DNA of 64,000 nt from Caenimonas soli (GTDB lineage: Bacteria; Pseudomonadota; Gammaproteobacteria; Burkholderiales; Burkholderiaceae_C), in the NCBI RefSeq assembly GCF_013155545.1, contig NZ_JABJVV010000011.1, positions 62,001 through 126,000 on the forward strand, written 5' to 3'. Positions 16,513 through 27,203 of the stretch are shown piece by piece. The translations under genes and the position numbers were made by a program. The number at the start of each line of letters is the position of its first letter. Within the stretch, counting starts at the first letter, position 1. The notes under the pieces are model-generated. The model saw only the letters and a program-made list of their open reading frames with translations, did not search any database and was not told where the DNA came from.

Positions 16513-17826
16513 ATGGCCGTGACCGTTGAAACCCTTGAGAAGCTGGAACGCAAGATGACGCTGATGCTGCCCGTCAACGTCATCCAATCCGAAGTCGATT
16601 CCCGCCTGAAGCGCCTGGCGCGCACCGTGAAGATGGACGGTTTCCGTCCGGGCAAGGTGCCGATGACCGTCGTGGCCCAGCGCTACGGCTACTCGGTGCA
16701 CTACGAGGTGATGAACGACAAGGTGGGCGAGGCGTTTGCCCAGGCCGCCAACGAGGCCAAGCTGCGCGTCGCCGGCCAGCCCAAGATCACCGAGAAGGAA
16801 GAGTCGCCCGAAGGCCAGCTGGCCTTCGACGCGGTGTTCGAGGTCTATCCCGAAGTGAAGATCGGCGACCTGGCTACCGCCGAAGTCGAGAAGCTCGGCA
16901 CCGAGGTGACCGAGGCCGCCATCGACAAGACGCTGGACATCCTGCGCAAGCAGCGCCGCACCTTCGCCCAGCGCGCGCAGGACGCCGCTGCCCAGGAAGG
17001 CGACCGCGTGACCGTGGACTTCGAAGGCAAGATCGACGGCGAGACCTTCCAGGGCGGCAAGGCCGAAGACTTCCAGTTCCTGGTCGGCGAAGGCCAGATG
17101 CTCAAGGAATTCGAAGATGCCGTGCGCGGCATGAAAGCCGGCGAAAGCAAGACTTTCCCGCTGGCCTTCCCGGCCGACTATCACGGCAAGGACGTGGCGG
17201 GCAAGCAGGCCGATTTCATGGTCACCGTCAAGAAGATCGAAGCGGCGCACCTGCCCGAGGTCAACGAGGCCCTGGCCAAGTCGCTGGGCATCGCCGACGC
17301 GACCGTTGAAGGCCTGCGCGCCGACATCAAGAAGAACCTCGAGCGCGAAGTCAAGTTCCGCCTGCTGGCCAAGAACAAGCAGGCCGTCATGGATGCGCTG
17401 GTCGCCAAGGCCGAGCTGGATTTGCCCAAGTCGAGCGTGCAGGCCGAAGTGGACCGCATGATCGAAGGCGCCCGCGCCGACCTGAAGCAGCGCGGCGTCA
17501 AGGACGCCGACAAGCTGCCCGTTCCCGATGACATGTTCCGCCCGCAAGCCGAACGCCGCGTGCGGCTGGGCCTGGTGGTCGCCGAACTGGTACGCATCAA
17601 CAACCTGCATGCCAAGCCCGAGCAGGTCAAGGCCCACGTTGAAGAGCTGGCGGCGAGCTACGAAAAGCCGACCGACGTGGTGCGCTGGTACTACAGCGAC
17701 AACCGCCGCCTCGCCGAGGTCGAAGCCATCGTGATTGAGAACAATGTCACGGACTTCGTGTTGAAGCAGGCCAAGGTGGTCGACAAGAACGTGTCCTTCG
17801 ACGACCTGATGGGCCAGCAGGGGTAA
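16513..17826 (+). CDS. tig: Trigger factor (ribosome-associated chaperone, PPIase)
   Basis: Binds nascent chains at the ribosome exit tunnel and has prolyl isomerase activity. The 437-residue length is normal. The ribosome-docking motif GFRPGKVP is at about 43-50; the FKBP-like domain ([17 protein letters not shown]... to [18 protein letters not shown]) spans about 150-250; the helical C-terminal arms follow. Start codon at 16513 has GAGAGA upstream. It heads the classical tig-clpP-clpX-lon block. Confidence 0.98.
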   Translation: MAVTVETLEKLERKMTLMLPVNVIQSEVDSRLKRLARTVKMDGFRPGKVPMTVVAQRYGYSVHYEVMNDKVGEAFAQAANEAKLRVAGQPKITEKEESPEGQLAFDAVFEVYPEVKIGDLATAEVEKLGTEVTEAAIDKTLDILRKQRRTFAQRAQDAAAQEGDRVTVDFEGKIDGETFQGGKAEDFQFLVGEGQMLKEFEDAVRGMKAGESKTFPLAFPADYHGKDVAGKQADFMVTVKKIEAAHLPEVNEALAKSLGIADATVEGLRADIKKNLEREVKFRLLAKNKQAVMDALVAKAELDLPKSSVQAEVDRMIEGARADLKQRGVKDADKLPVPDDMFRPQAERRVRLGLVVAELVRINNLHAKPEQVKAHVEELAASYEKPTDVVRWYYSDNRRLAEVEAIVIENNVTDFVLKQAKVVDKNVSFDDLMGQQG

Positions 17827-17832
17827 GGCATC

Positions 17833-17858
17833 GTCATGCCGGGCCTGTCCGGCATCCC
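17833..17858 (+). repeat. REP-like palindrome, copy A (downstream of tig)
   Basis: GTCATGCCGG-GCCTGT-CCGGCATCCC forms a 7-bp stem. It belongs to the same sequence family as 35179-35204 and 37645-37670, all just behind the 3' end of a gene. Confidence 0.6.
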
Positions 17859-17861
17859 ACA

Positions 17862-17897
17862 GGGGCTTGCAGTCTCGGCCGCAAGCCCCATTTGCTT
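17862..17897 (+). promoter_or_regulatory. Candidate sigma32-type promoter of clpP-clpX, overlapping a hairpin
   Basis: CTTGCAG (17866-17872) and CCCATTT (17887-17893) are separated by 14 bp and resemble the heat-shock consensus CTTGAAA/CCCATNT, with a perfect -10. The same bases form a 9-bp stem (GGGGCTTGC with GCAAGCCCC) followed by T-rich sequence, so a tig terminator is the alternative reading; both may hold. Confidence 0.5.
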
Positions 17898-17935
17898 TTG
17901 GCGATAAAGTACACCCCAGCAAACGGAGTCTTCCC

Positions 17936-18544
17936 ATGAGTTCACTTGAAACCCAGGCCCTCGGCATGGTGCCGATCGTCATCGAGCAATCCGGCCGTGG
18001 CGAACGGTCGTATGACATCTATTCGCGCCTGCTGCGCGAACGCGTGATTTTCCTGGTCGGTCCGGTGAACGACCAGACGGCCAACCTGGTGGTGGCGCAG
18101 CTGCTGTTCCTGGAGAGCGAAAACCCGGACAAGGACATCTCGTTCTACATCAACTCGCCGGGCGGCAGCGTGAGCGCCGGCATGGCGATCTACGACACGA
18201 TGAACTTCATCAAGCCCGACGTTTCCACGCTGTGCACCGGCATGGCCGCGAGCATGGGCGCCTTCCTGCTGGCCGCCGGCGCCAAGGGCAAGCGCTTCTC
18301 GCTGCCGAACTCCAAGGTCATGATCCACCAGGTGCTGGGCGGCGCGCAGGGCCAGGCGACCGACATCGAGATCCATGCCAAGGAAATCCTGAAGACCAAG
18401 GAAACGATGAACCGCATCCTGGCCGAGCGCACGGGCCAGCCGATCGAGAAGATCCGGAACGACACGGAGCGTGACTATTTCCTCGATGCCGAGGAGGCCA
18501 AGGCCTACGGTCTGGTTGATCAGGTGATCTCCAGGCGCCCTTGA
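17936..18544 (+). CDS. clpP: ATP-dependent Clp protease proteolytic subunit
   Basis: A 202-residue serine protease that forms the tetradecameric chamber used by ClpX and ClpA. The catalytic Ser lies in GMAASMGAF, the His in MIHQVLGG, and the Asp in the segment around NDTERDYF. The ATG at 17936 follows an ACGGAGTC ribosome-binding site; in-frame extension upstream would run through the promoter hairpin. clpX follows after a 108-bp gap with its own hairpin. Confidence 0.98.
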   Translation: MSSLETQALGMVPIVIEQSGRGERSYDIYSRLLRERVIFLVGPVNDQTANLVVAQLLFLESENPDKDISFYINSPGGSVSAGMAIYDTMNFIKPDVSTLCTGMAASMGAFLLAAGAKGKRFSLPNSKVMIHQVLGGAQGQATDIEIHAKEILKTKETMNRILAERTGQPIEKIRNDTERDYFLDAEEAKAYGLVDQVISRRP

Positions 18545-18574
18545 GGGGTCAAAAACCTCTGGTTGCATCGCAGC

Positions 18575-18617
18575 AACGGCGTTTCCTGTAACACGGGAAG
18601 CGCCGTTCTTTATTTAG
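18575..18617 (+). terminator. Hairpin with T-run between clpP and clpX
   Basis: AACGGCG (18575-18581) pairs with CGCCGTT (18601-18607), with partial extension of the stem inward, followed by CTTTATTT. It probably attenuates rather than stops transcription, since clpX usually shares the clpP message. Confidence 0.55.
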
Positions 18618-18652
18618 TTATCATTGAATCTCAAGCAACGAGGCAAGGTCCC

Positions 18653-19918
18653 ATGGCCGAGAAAAAAGGCTCTTCCAGCGAGAAAACGCTTTACTGCTCC
18701 TTCTGCGGTAAGAGCCAGCATGAGGTGAAGAAACTGATCGCGGGTCCGTCGGTCTTCATCTGCGACGAGTGCATCGACCTTTGCAACGAGATCATCCGCG
18801 ACGAATTGCCCACGGGTGACGATCAACGCGAGGCGCGCGGCGACCTGCCGACCCCCAGCGAGATCAAGGCCAACCTCGACAACTACGTGATCGGCCAGGA
18901 GCCCGCCAAGCGCGGCCTGTCGGTGGCCGTGTACAACCACTACAAGCGCCTGCGCCACAAGGAAAAGGCCAAGAAGGACGACGTCGAGCTCACCAAGAGC
19001 AACATCCTCCTGATCGGGCCCACCGGCTCGGGCAAGACGCTGCTGGCCCAGACGCTCGCGCGCATGCTCGATGTGCCTTTCGTCATGGCCGACGCAACGA
19101 CGCTGACCGAAGCCGGCTACGTGGGCGAGGACGTCGAGAACATCATCCAGAAGCTGCTGCAAAGCTGCAACTACGAAGTCGAGCGGGCCCAGCGCGGCAT
19201 CGTCTACATCGACGAGATCGACAAGATTTCCCGCAAGTCCGACAACCCCTCCATCACCCGCGACGTGTCGGGCGAGGGCGTGCAGCAGGCCCTGCTGAAG
19301 CTGATCGAAGGCACGATGGCCAGCGTGCCGCCCCAGGGCGGGCGCAAGCACCCGAACCAGGACTTCCTGCAGATCGACACGACCAACATCCTGTTCATCT
19401 GCGGCGGCGCCTTCTCCGGCCTGGAGAAGGTGATCGAGCAGCGCACCGAAACCTCGGGCATCGGCTTTGGCGCCTCGGTGAAAAGCAAGGCGCAGCGCAG
19501 CCTCACGGACGTGTTCCGCGAGGTCGAGCCGGAAGACCTGATCAAGTTCGGCCTCATCCCCGAACTGGTGGGCCGCATGCCCGTGGTGGCCACCTTGTCC
19601 GAACTGAGCGAGGACGCCCTGGTGCAGATCCTCACCGAACCCAAGAACGCGCTGGTCAAGCAGTACGGCAAGCTGCTGGCCATGGAAGGCGTCGACCTGG
19701 AAATCCGCCCGAACGCCCTGCGCGCCATTGCCAAGCGAGCGCTGGCCCGCAAGACCGGGGCCCGCGGCCTGCGCTCGATCCTGGAGCAGTCGCTGATCGA
19801 CACCATGTTCGAGCTGCCCAATACCGCCAACGTCGATAAGGTTGTGGTGGACGAATCCACGATCGAAGAGAACAAGCCACCCCTGCTGGTGTACCGCGAA
19901 GCCGCCAAAAAGGCCTAG
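18653..19918 (+). CDS. clpX: ATP-dependent Clp protease ATP-binding subunit ClpX
   Basis: A 421-residue AAA+ unfoldase that feeds substrates to ClpP. The N-terminal zinc-binding domain shows four cysteines (CSFCGKS and CDECIDLC). Walker A is GPTGSGKT, Walker B is IVYIDEIDK, and the ClpP-docking IGF loop is present in SGIGFGAS. The ATG at 18653 was chosen because it begins the zinc-finger domain ([18 protein letters not shown]). Length matches the family. Confidence 0.98.
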   Translation: MAEKKGSSSEKTLYCSFCGKSQHEVKKLIAGPSVFICDECIDLCNEIIRDELPTGDDQREARGDLPTPSEIKANLDNYVIGQEPAKRGLSVAVYNHYKRLRHKEKAKKDDVELTKSNILLIGPTGSGKTLLAQTLARMLDVPFVMADATTLTEAGYVGEDVENIIQKLLQSCNYEVERAQRGIVYIDEIDKISRKSDNPSITRDVSGEGVQQALLKLIEGTMASVPPQGGRKHPNQDFLQIDTTNILFICGGAFSGLEKVIEQRTETSGIGFGASVKSKAQRSLTDVFREVEPEDLIKFGLIPELVGRMPVVATLSELSEDALVQILTEPKNALVKQYGKLLAMEGVDLEIRPNALRAIAKRALARKTGARGLRSILEQSLIDTMFELPNTANVDKVVVDESTIEENKPPLLVYREAAKKA

Positions 19919-19984
19919 CGCTTAATTTTCGAGTGATCTTTCGCACGAATCCAACCCTGACAGCCGCATTGCGATGCGGACGGG

Positions 19985-20011
19985 TTGAAAATCTCCCATT
20001 CCGGTCCATAT
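19985..20011 (+). promoter_or_regulatory. Candidate sigma32-type promoter of lon
   Basis: TTGAAA (19985-19990) and TCCATAT (20005-20011) are separated by 14 bp and resemble CTTGAAA/CCCATNT. The spacing equals that of the clpP candidate. Transcription would start about 20 bp before the lon start codon. Confidence 0.55.
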
Positions 20012-20038
20012 TCGACTGAGATAGTAAAAAGGATCACC

Positions 20039-22477
<2,439 letters not shown>

Positions 22478-22506
22478 GGCGCCGACCGGGGTCCAAAAAA
22501 CTACGC

Positions 22507-22512
22507 TATAAT
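22507..22512 (+). promoter_or_regulatory. -10 box of the tRNA-Gly promoter
   Basis: A perfect TATAAT stands 14 bp before the tRNA-Gly gene; the -35 region is weak. It implies that the tRNA genes are not simply co-transcribed with lon. Confidence 0.6.
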
Positions 22513-22526
22513 TCGAAGCTCGAAAT

Positions 22527-22602
22527 GCGGGAATAGCTCAGTTGGTAGAGCGCAACCTTGCCAAGGTTGAGGTCGAGAGTTCGAGACTCTTTTCCCGCTC
22601 CA
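22527..22602 (+). tRNA. tRNA-Gly (anticodon GCC)
   Basis: A 76-nt tRNA with encoded CCA. Acceptor arm GCGGGAA pairs with TTCCCGC, the D-loop is AGCTCAGTTGGTAGAGC, and the anticodon loop TTGCCAA gives GCC. Confidence 0.97.
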
Positions 22603-22609
22603 CATTTCG

Positions 22610-22637
22610 AAAAAGGGAAGCCCAGGCTTCCCTTTTT
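22610..22637 (+). terminator. Intrinsic terminator after tRNA-Gly
   Basis: GGGAAGC-CCAG-GCTTCCC followed by TTTTT, preceded by a matching A-run, so it could work in both directions. Confidence 0.8.
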
Positions 22638-22650
22638 CATGGTTACGCAC

Positions 22651-22724
22651 GGCGCGGTAGCAAAGCGGTTATGCAGTGGATTGCAAATCCATCCAGGGCG
22701 GTTCGACTCCGCCCCGCGCCTCCA
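22651..22724 (+). tRNA. tRNA-Cys (anticodon GCA)
   Basis: A 74-nt tRNA with encoded CCA. Acceptor arms GGCGCGG and CCGCGCC pair; the anticodon loop ATTGCAAAT region gives GCA. Confidence 0.97.
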
Positions 22725-22730
22725 AGGTTC

Positions 22731-22770
22731 ACAGCCCCGCCAACATGGTTGCCGGGGCTGTTTCGTTTTT
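22731..22770 (+). terminator. Intrinsic terminator after tRNA-Cys
   Basis: ACAGCCCCG (22731-22739) pairs with CGGGGCTGT (22753-22761), followed by TTCGTTTTT. Confidence 0.75.
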
Positions 22771-22788
22771 GTTTCACAATGGGCCTGG

Positions 22789-22881
22789 GCCTCGATGGTG
22801 AAATTGGTAGACACAGCGGACTTAAAATCCGCCGCTTTCCTGAAAAGGGGCGTGCCGGTTCGATCCCGGCTCGAGGCACCA
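22789..22881 (+). tRNA. tRNA-Leu (anticodon UAA)
   Basis: A 93-nt tRNA with encoded CCA and a long variable arm. Acceptor arms GCCTCGA and TCGAGGC pair; the anticodon loop CTTAAAA gives UAA. Confidence 0.97.
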
Positions 22882-22900
22882 GAAAGAGTCGGGTACACGC

Positions 22901-23527
22901 ATGTCACGATATAACGCTCCGTTCGAAATCCACGTCCATGGCGATGTGCAGTTGCGCGCCGACGTGACCTACGCCCAGTTGCAAGAAGCGCTCAAGCCGA
23001 TGTGGGCCTACTCGGGCGCGAATTCGCTGGCCGACGCCGCCGGAAGCGCCTACGAGGAAGAGCCCGGCATCAAGTTCGACGCGACCGAGCACATTCTTCG
23101 CATGTGCTGGACGGTGCCCGGCGACGAGGATTTCCGCCAGTCGCTCGACGAGATGTGCATGAGCCTGAACGAACTGGCGCAATCGGGCGCCGCGATCGAG
23201 GTGACCTTCTATGACGCCGAATTCGACGAGGAAGAGGAATCCCCCGAGGCGGAATCGCGCGACGATTTCGTCATGTTGTTCGTCGGGCCCAACCCCGCTG
23301 CCATCATGCAGGTGCAACGCGACCTGCTGGTGGAAGACGTGGTGAACCTGATGGAGCGCCACTTCGACGGCGCCGAGCTCGGTGGCGTGGTGGCCGAGAT
23401 CGACAAGCTGTTTGGCCAGCGCTTCGACGCGTTGGTGAACTCGCTGGAGATCGGCAAGCCGCCGCGCGGCACGGGTGGTGGCGGCTCCGGCCACGGCGGC
23501 GGTCGCCGTCCGCGGCACCTGCATTGA
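22901..23527 (+). CDS. Conserved hypothetical protein with Gly/His-rich tail
   Basis: A 208-residue soluble protein with no signal peptide or membrane segment. I do not recognise its function; I recall similar proteins annotated as a domain of unknown function in Burkholderiales. Residues 1-190 look globular (FEIHVHGDVQLRADVTYAQLQEAL...), with a strongly acidic stretch DAEFDEEEESPEAESRDDF in the middle. The C-terminal 20 residues are low-complexity Gly, Arg and His (GTGGGGSGHGGGRR), which could bind metal or nucleic acid. Its stop overlaps the start of the MFS gene (TGATG), implying coupling. Start codon at 22901 is 19 bp behind the tRNA-Leu gene. Confidence 0.8.
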   Translation: MSRYNAPFEIHVHGDVQLRADVTYAQLQEALKPMWAYSGANSLADAAGSAYEEEPGIKFDATEHILRMCWTVPGDEDFRQSLDEMCMSLNELAQSGAAIEVTFYDAEFDEEEESPEAESRDDFVMLFVGPNPAAIMQVQRDLLVEDVVNLMERHFDGAELGGVVAEIDKLFGQRFDALVNSLEIGKPPRGTGGGGSGHGGGRRPRHLH

Positions 23528-24828
23528 TGTTCTCGCAGGGCGCCCTGAACCCCGGCGTGCGCAAGCGCGAGGTGTTCGGCTGGGCCATGTACGACTTTGC
23601 CAACTCGGGCTACACCACGGTGGTCCTCACCGCCGTGTTCGCGGCTTATTTCGTCGGCGGCATCGCCGGCAAGGCCGAATGGGCGACCTTCGCCTGGACC
23701 GCGGCGCTCAGTGTCTCCTATGCCATCGTGATGTTCACCATGCCGAGCATCGGCGCCTATGCCGACCTGCGTGCGGCCAAGAAACGCCTGCTGGCGATGT
23801 TCACCATCGGCTGCGTGCTCTCCACCGCGGCGCTGGCGCTCGCCGGGCCGGGCAGTGTCGCGTTGGCCGTGCTGCTGATCATCATCTCCAACACCTTCTA
23901 TTCGTATGGCGAGTCGCTCACGGCAGCCTTCCTGCCCGAACTGGCCAAACCCGCATCCCTGGGCAAGGTCAGTGGCTGGGGCTGGGGCTTCGGCTACTTC
24001 GGCGGCATGCTGGCGCTGGGCCTTTGCCTGGGCTACGTGATCTGGGCGCAGGGCCAGGGCATCAAGGCGGAGCGCTTCGTGCCGGTCACGATGGTGATCA
24101 CGGCGCTGCTGTACGGGGCCGCGGCGCTGGTGACCTTCTGGCTGCTGCGTGAACGCGCGCAGCCCAATCCGGACGCGCTGCGCCAAGGCGGGATCAAGGC
24201 CTCGCTGCAGCAGCTGCGGCGCACCTATCTGCAGGCGCGCAATTTCAAGGACTTCATGTGGCTGCTGCTGTGCGCGGTCTTCTACCAGGGCGGTGTCGCC
24301 GTGGCGGTCACGCTGGCCGCGATCTATGCGGAAACCGAGATCGGGTTCAAGCAGCAGGAAACCATGGTGCTGATCTTCGTGCTGAACCTCGCGGCGGCGG
24401 CCGGCGCCTTTGGCTGGGGCTACTTTCAGGATCGCATCGGACACAAGATCGCGCTGGCCATCACGCTGGTCGGCTGGATCGCCACCTGCGTGATCGCTGC
24501 CACCACGACGACCAAGGGCGGCTTCTGGTGGGCGGCTGCCATCGCCGGGCTGTGCATGGGTTCCAGCCAGTCGGCCGGGCGCGCCATGGCGGGCATGTTC
24601 GCGCCCAAAAGGCAGCTGGCGGAGTTCTACGGCCTGTGGACCTTCGCCATCCGGCTGGCCAGCATCATCGGGCCCCTGAGCTACGGCGCCATCACCTGGG
24701 CCACCGGCGGCAACCAGCGGCTGGCGATCATGTCGACCACCGCTCTTTTCATCGCGGGGCTGTTGCTGTTGATCCCGGTGAACGTGTCGCGGGGGCGCCA
24801 GGCGGCGTTGCAGGCCGACGCGGCTTAG
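23527..24828 (+). CDS. MFS transporter, UMF1/Atg22-like
   Basis: An inner-membrane carrier of 433 residues with about twelve hydrophobic segments. The N-terminal VFGWAMYDFANSGYTTVVLTAVFAAYF is the hallmark of the UMF1 group related to yeast Atg22, proposed amino acid effluxers. The ATG at 23527 shares a base with the upstream stop codon. The 3' end meets murI with a 4-bp convergent overlap (24825-24828). Substrate is unknown. Confidence 0.88.
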   Translation: MFSQGALNPGVRKREVFGWAMYDFANSGYTTVVLTAVFAAYFVGGIAGKAEWATFAWTAALSVSYAIVMFTMPSIGAYADLRAAKKRLLAMFTIGCVLSTAALALAGPGSVALAVLLIIISNTFYSYGESLTAAFLPELAKPASLGKVSGWGWGFGYFGGMLALGLCLGYVIWAQGQGIKAERFVPVTMVITALLYGAAALVTFWLLRERAQPNPDALRQGGIKASLQQLRRTYLQARNFKDFMWLLLCAVFYQGGVAVAVTLAAIYAETEIGFKQQETMVLIFVLNLAAAAGAFGWGYFQDRIGHKIALAITLVGWIATCVIAATTTTKGGFWWAAAIAGLCMGSSQSAGRAMAGMFAPKRQLAEFYGLWTFAIRLASIIGPLSYGAITWATGGNQRLAIMSTTALFIAGLLLLIPVNVSRGRQAALQADAA

Positions 24829-25595
24829 AGCCCCAGCCAGCGGGACGCAGCGGCCTGGAGGGCGGCGGGCGACCCCGTGGTGAGCAACTCTACCCGGCCC
24901 TGGTCCTGGGCCTCTAACAGGCCCGCGGCTTCCAGCAGGCGGTGGGTCTGGCGTGCCACGGGCTCACCGGTTTCGATGAGCGTGACGCCCGGGCCCGCGT
25001 GAGCCAGCAGCTGCGCCTGGGCGAACGGGTAGTGGGTGCAGCCCAACACCAGGGTGTCGACCTGCCCGGGAGCCGATCCGTATTCGCCGATGGCGCGGAT
25101 GTACTTGGCGCAGAGTGCATCCACCTGCTCCAGGTCGTCGGCCTCGATCGCCGCGGCCAGTCCATCGCAGGGCTGCAACACGAACTCGGCCTGTTCCTTG
25201 AGCGAGTCGTGGAGCGCGCCGAACTTTGCCGACTGCAGCGTACCGCGGGTGGCGAGCACGCCGATGCGCTTGGTGCGGCTGCGCGCCACCGCCGGCTTGA
25301 GCGCCGGCTCCACGCCGACCAGCGGCAGGCCGGGGTAGTCGCGACGCAGGAGATGGATCGCCGCCGCCGTGGCCGTGTTGCAAGCCACCACCATCGACTT
25401 CACGGCGTGCTCTTCGATGAGTTGGCGGAAGATGGCGCGCGAGCGATCGGCAACGTAGTCGTCACCGCGCTCGCCGTAGGGCGCGTGCCGGGTGTCGGCG
25501 AGGTACACGAAGTCCTCGCCGGGCAACGCGGCGCGCAGCGCCTTGAGGATGCTCAGGCCGCCGACGCCGCTGTCGAAGACGCCGATGGGCTTCAA
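24825..25595 (-). CDS. murI: Glutamate racemase
   Basis: Supplies D-glutamate for peptidoglycan. The catalytic cysteines are in VVACNTATAAA and VLGCTHYPF, and the N-terminal motif IGVFDSGVGGLSIL is complete. I propose a TTG start at 25595, because it puts only three residues before the family motif and forms a TTGA overlap with the fumarase stop codon, implying translational coupling. The alternative ATG at 25649 would overlap the fumarase gene by 58 bp. With the TTG start the protein has 256 residues, normal for MurI. Confidence 0.93.
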   Translation of the reverse strand: MKPIGVFDSGVGGLSILKALRAALPGEDFVYLADTRHAPYGERGDDYVADRSRAIFRQLIEEHAVKSMVVACNTATAAAIHLLRRDYPGLPLVGVEPALKPAVARSRTKRIGVLATRGTLQSAKFGALHDSLKEQAEFVLQPCDGLAAAIEADDLEQVDALCAKYIRAIGEYGSAPGQVDTLVLGCTHYPFAQAQLLAHAGPGVTLIETGEPVARQTHRLLEAAGLLEAQDQGRVELLTTGSPAALQAAASRWLGL

Positions 25596-27133
25596 GCTGC
25601 CGCGACGGGAATGCTCTTGAACTCGCCGCTGGCGATCTTCTTTTGCCACTCGGCCGGGCCGGTGATGTGGGCGCTGGTGCCGCCGGCGTCCACCGCCACG
25701 GTAACGGGCATGTCGACCACGTCGAACTCGTAGATGGCTTCCATGCCCAGGTCGGCAAAGCCCAGCACCTTGGCCGTCTTGATCGCCTTGGACACCAGGT
25801 AGGCGGCGCCCCCCACGGCCATCAGGTAGGCGCTCTTGTGCTTCTTGATGGCCTCGATGGCGACCGGGCCGCGCTCGGCCTTGCCGATCATCGCGATCAG
25901 GCCGGTCTGCGACAGCATCATGTCGGTGAACTTGTCCATGCGGGTGGCCGTGGTCGGGCCCGCGGGCCCCACGGCCTCGCCCTTGACCGGATCGACCGGG
26001 CCGACGTAGTAGATGACGCGGTTGGTGAAATCCACCGGCAGCTGCTCGCCCTTGGCCAGCATGTCGGCAATGCGCTTGTGCGCGGCATCGCGGCCGGTGA
26101 GCATCTTGCCGTTGAGCAGCAGGGTGTCGCCGGGCTTCCAGCTGGCGACTTCTTCCCGGGTCAAGGTGTCCAGGTTGACCTTCTTGCTCTTGTTGTAGTC
26201 GGGCGTCCAGTTCACGTTAGGCCACAGGTCCAGGCTGGGTGGGTCCAGGTAGACCGGGCCGGAGCCGTCCATCACGAAGTGGGCGTGGCGGGTGGCGGCG
26301 CAGTTGGGGATCATGGCCACCGGCTTGCTGGCCGCGTGCGTGGGGTACATCTTGATCTTGATGTCCAGCACCGTGGTGAGGCCGCCCAGGCCCTGTGCGC
26401 CGATGCCCAGGGCGTTGACCTTTTCGTGCAGCTCCAGGCGCAGTTCCTCGGTCTTGTTGCGGGGACCGCGTTGCAGCAGTTCGTACATGTCGATGTCTTC
26501 CATCAACGACTCTTTGGCCATCAGCATGGCTTTCTCGGCCGTGCCGCCGATGCCGATGCCCAGCATGCCCGGCGGGCACCAGCCGGCGCCCATGGTGGGC
26601 ACGGTCTTGAGCACCCAGTCCACCACCGAGTCGGAAGGATTGAGCATGACGAACTTGCTCTTGTTCTCGCTGCCGCCGCCCTTGGCCGCGACGGTGATGT
26701 CCAGCTTGTCGCCGGGAACCAGCTCGGTGAAGATCACGGCCGGGGTATTGTCCTTGGTGTTCTTGCGGTCGAACTGCGGATCGGCCACGACCGATGCGCG
26801 CAGGGTGTTGTCGGGGTGGTTGTAGCCGCGGCGCACGCCTTCGTTGATGGCGTCATCGATGCTCCCGGAGAAGCCCTCGAAACGCACGTCCATGCCGACC
26901 TTCAGGAATACGTTGACGATGCCGGTGTCCTGGCAGATGGGCCGCTGGCCGGTGGCGCTCATCTTGCTGTTGGTGAGGATCTGCGCGATCGCGTCCTTGG
27001 CCGCCGGGCTTTGCTCGCGCTCGTAGGCGCGGGAGAGGTGGGTGATGTAATCGGCGGGGTGGTAGTAGCTGATGTACTGCAGCGCGGCGGCGATGGATTC
27101 GATGAGATCGTCGGCTTTGATGGTCGTCGTCAT
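25592..27133 (-). CDS. Fumarate hydratase, class I (4Fe-4S, oxygen-sensitive type)
   Basis: Interconverts fumarate and malate in the TCA cycle. The 513-residue single chain contains both the alpha-like and beta-like parts of class I fumarases. Candidate cluster cysteines lie in RPICQDTG, MIPNCAATRH and GAGWCPPGMLG. The beta-like part carries PTTATRMDKFTDMMLSQTG. It is unrelated in sequence to the class II enzyme encoded at 31021. A perfect stem-loop lies between promoter region and start codon. Confidence 0.95.
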   Translation of the reverse strand: MTTTIKADDLIESIAAALQYISYYHPADYITHLSRAYEREQSPAAKDAIAQILTNSKMSATGQRPICQDTGIVNVFLKVGMDVRFEGFSGSIDDAINEGVRRGYNHPDNTLRASVVADPQFDRKNTKDNTPAVIFTELVPGDKLDITVAAKGGGSENKSKFVMLNPSDSVVDWVLKTVPTMGAGWCPPGMLGIGIGGTAEKAMLMAKESLMEDIDMYELLQRGPRNKTEELRLELHEKVNALGIGAQGLGGLTTVLDIKIKMYPTHAASKPVAMIPNCAATRHAHFVMDGSGPVYLDPPSLDLWPNVNWTPDYNKSKKVNLDTLTREEVASWKPGDTLLLNGKMLTGRDAAHKRIADMLAKGEQLPVDFTNRVIYYVGPVDPVKGEAVGPAGPTTATRMDKFTDMMLSQTGLIAMIGKAERGPVAIEAIKKHKSAYLMAVGGAAYLVSKAIKTAKVLGFADLGMEAIYEFDVVDMPVTVAVDAGGTSAHITGPAEWQKKIASGEFKSIPVAAA

Positions 27134-27140
27134 GGTATCG

Positions 27141-27162
27141 GGGTAAAGCAGGGGGTTTACCC
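27141..27162 (-). other. Stem-loop in the class I fumarase leader
   Basis: GGGTAAA (27141-27147) and TTTACCC (27156-27162) form a perfect 7-bp stem with an 8-base loop, ending 8 bp before the start codon. It would cover the region where a ribosome-binding site is expected, and no clear Shine-Dalgarno sequence is seen, so it may affect translation. Confidence 0.4.
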
Positions 27163-27203
27163 GATTATCCCAGACGCTGCTGAGGGCGCTCCGCGCCGGA
27201 GTA

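Noticed and set aside
22527..22881. tRNA cluster as an integration site for a mobile island
   Set aside because: No integrase, no direct repeats of tRNA 3' ends and no island genes are seen next to it.
23209..24444. Minus-strand 411-codon frame opposite the MFS gene
   Set aside because: Antisense shadow without motifs; the plus-strand carrier has all expected membrane segments.
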